From: Chloroflexota bacterium
GTDB taxonomy: Bacteria; Chloroflexota; Chloroflexia; Thermomicrobiales; UBA6265
Assembly (NCBI GenBank): GCA_023415845.1
Contig: JAEZJB010000253.1
Span: forward strand, 1-5,702
DNA length: 5,702 nt
Reading direction: 5' to 3'
Positions within the stretch are counted from its first letter, which is position 1, and each line of letters starts with the position of its first letter. Of the stretch, positions 5,674 through 5,702 are shown piece by piece. The notes below the pieces were generated by a model, which made no database searches, was not told the DNA's origin, and saw nothing but the letters and a program-made list of their open reading frames with translations. The translations under genes and the position numbers were made by a program.

Positions 5674-5702
5674 ATGACGGTATCCGACCCACCTCAAGCC
5701 CT
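5674..5702 (+). CDS. Start of an unidentified gene, cut off by the window end
   Basis: ATG 5674 begins an open frame reading M-T-V-S-D-P-P-Q-A to the window edge, preceded by a well-placed AGGAG. Nine codons are too few to recognise a family. Its spacing of 125 bp from the dehydrogenase stop, with an inverted repeat between, leaves open whether it belongs to the same operon. It could be spurious, though the same strand and good ribosome binding site favour a real start. Confidence 0.5.

Overview
The window is a stretch of a GC-rich bacterial chromosome (clearly above 60% G+C in the coding regions, with strong G/C preference at third codon positions, which is why long spurious antisense ORFs appear). 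All supported genes lie on the + strand, are closely spaced and belong to sugar or cyclitol catabolism families. No phage, IS, CRISPR, tRNA or rRNA signal was seen. The gene style would fit a soil or thermophile-related high-GC lineage such as Chloroflexota (Thermomicrobia) or Actinomycetota, but this is a weak guess, because nothing in the window is taxonomically diagnostic.

Layout. 3-665: C-terminal part of a Gfo/Idh/MocA-family oxidoreductase, its N-terminus cut off by the window edge. 666-793: intergenic region with a convincing sigma70-type promoter (TTGACA-16 bp-TACGAT) and a small inverted repeat at the expected transcription start. 794-1867: complete second Gfo/Idh/MocA oxidoreductase, a recognisable paralogue of the first. 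1868-1968: intergenic region with two adjacent short hairpins. 1969-2904: TIM-barrel sugar phosphate isomerase/epimerase-like protein with an E-D-H-E metal site. 2957-3652: ThuA-like protein. 3702-4547: second, IolE-like TIM-barrel protein (inosose dehydratase/sugar isomerase type). 4550-5548: zinc-type medium-chain dehydrogenase without the structural-zinc lobe. 5549-5673: intergenic region with a perfect 6-bp inverted repeat. 5674 onward: probable start of another gene, cut off after nine codons.

How the genes may work together. Two Gfo/Idh oxidoreductases, two different xylose-isomerase-like TIM-barrel enzymes, a ThuA protein and an MDR dehydrogenase suggest a pathway that oxidises a sugar, glycoside or cyclitol to a keto intermediate, then isomerises, dehydrates or cleaves it, and finally performs another redox step. 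Two known precedents frame this: inositol catabolism (IolG/IolE) and the 3-keto-glycoside routes (ThuA/ThuB; Gfo/Idh oxidoreductases paired with TIM-barrel lyases or isomerases). The window holds no transporter, glycoside hydrolase, kinase or regulator, so the substrate cannot be read from it. The cluster as a whole looks like an uncharacterised catabolic operon rather than a wholly new kind of system.
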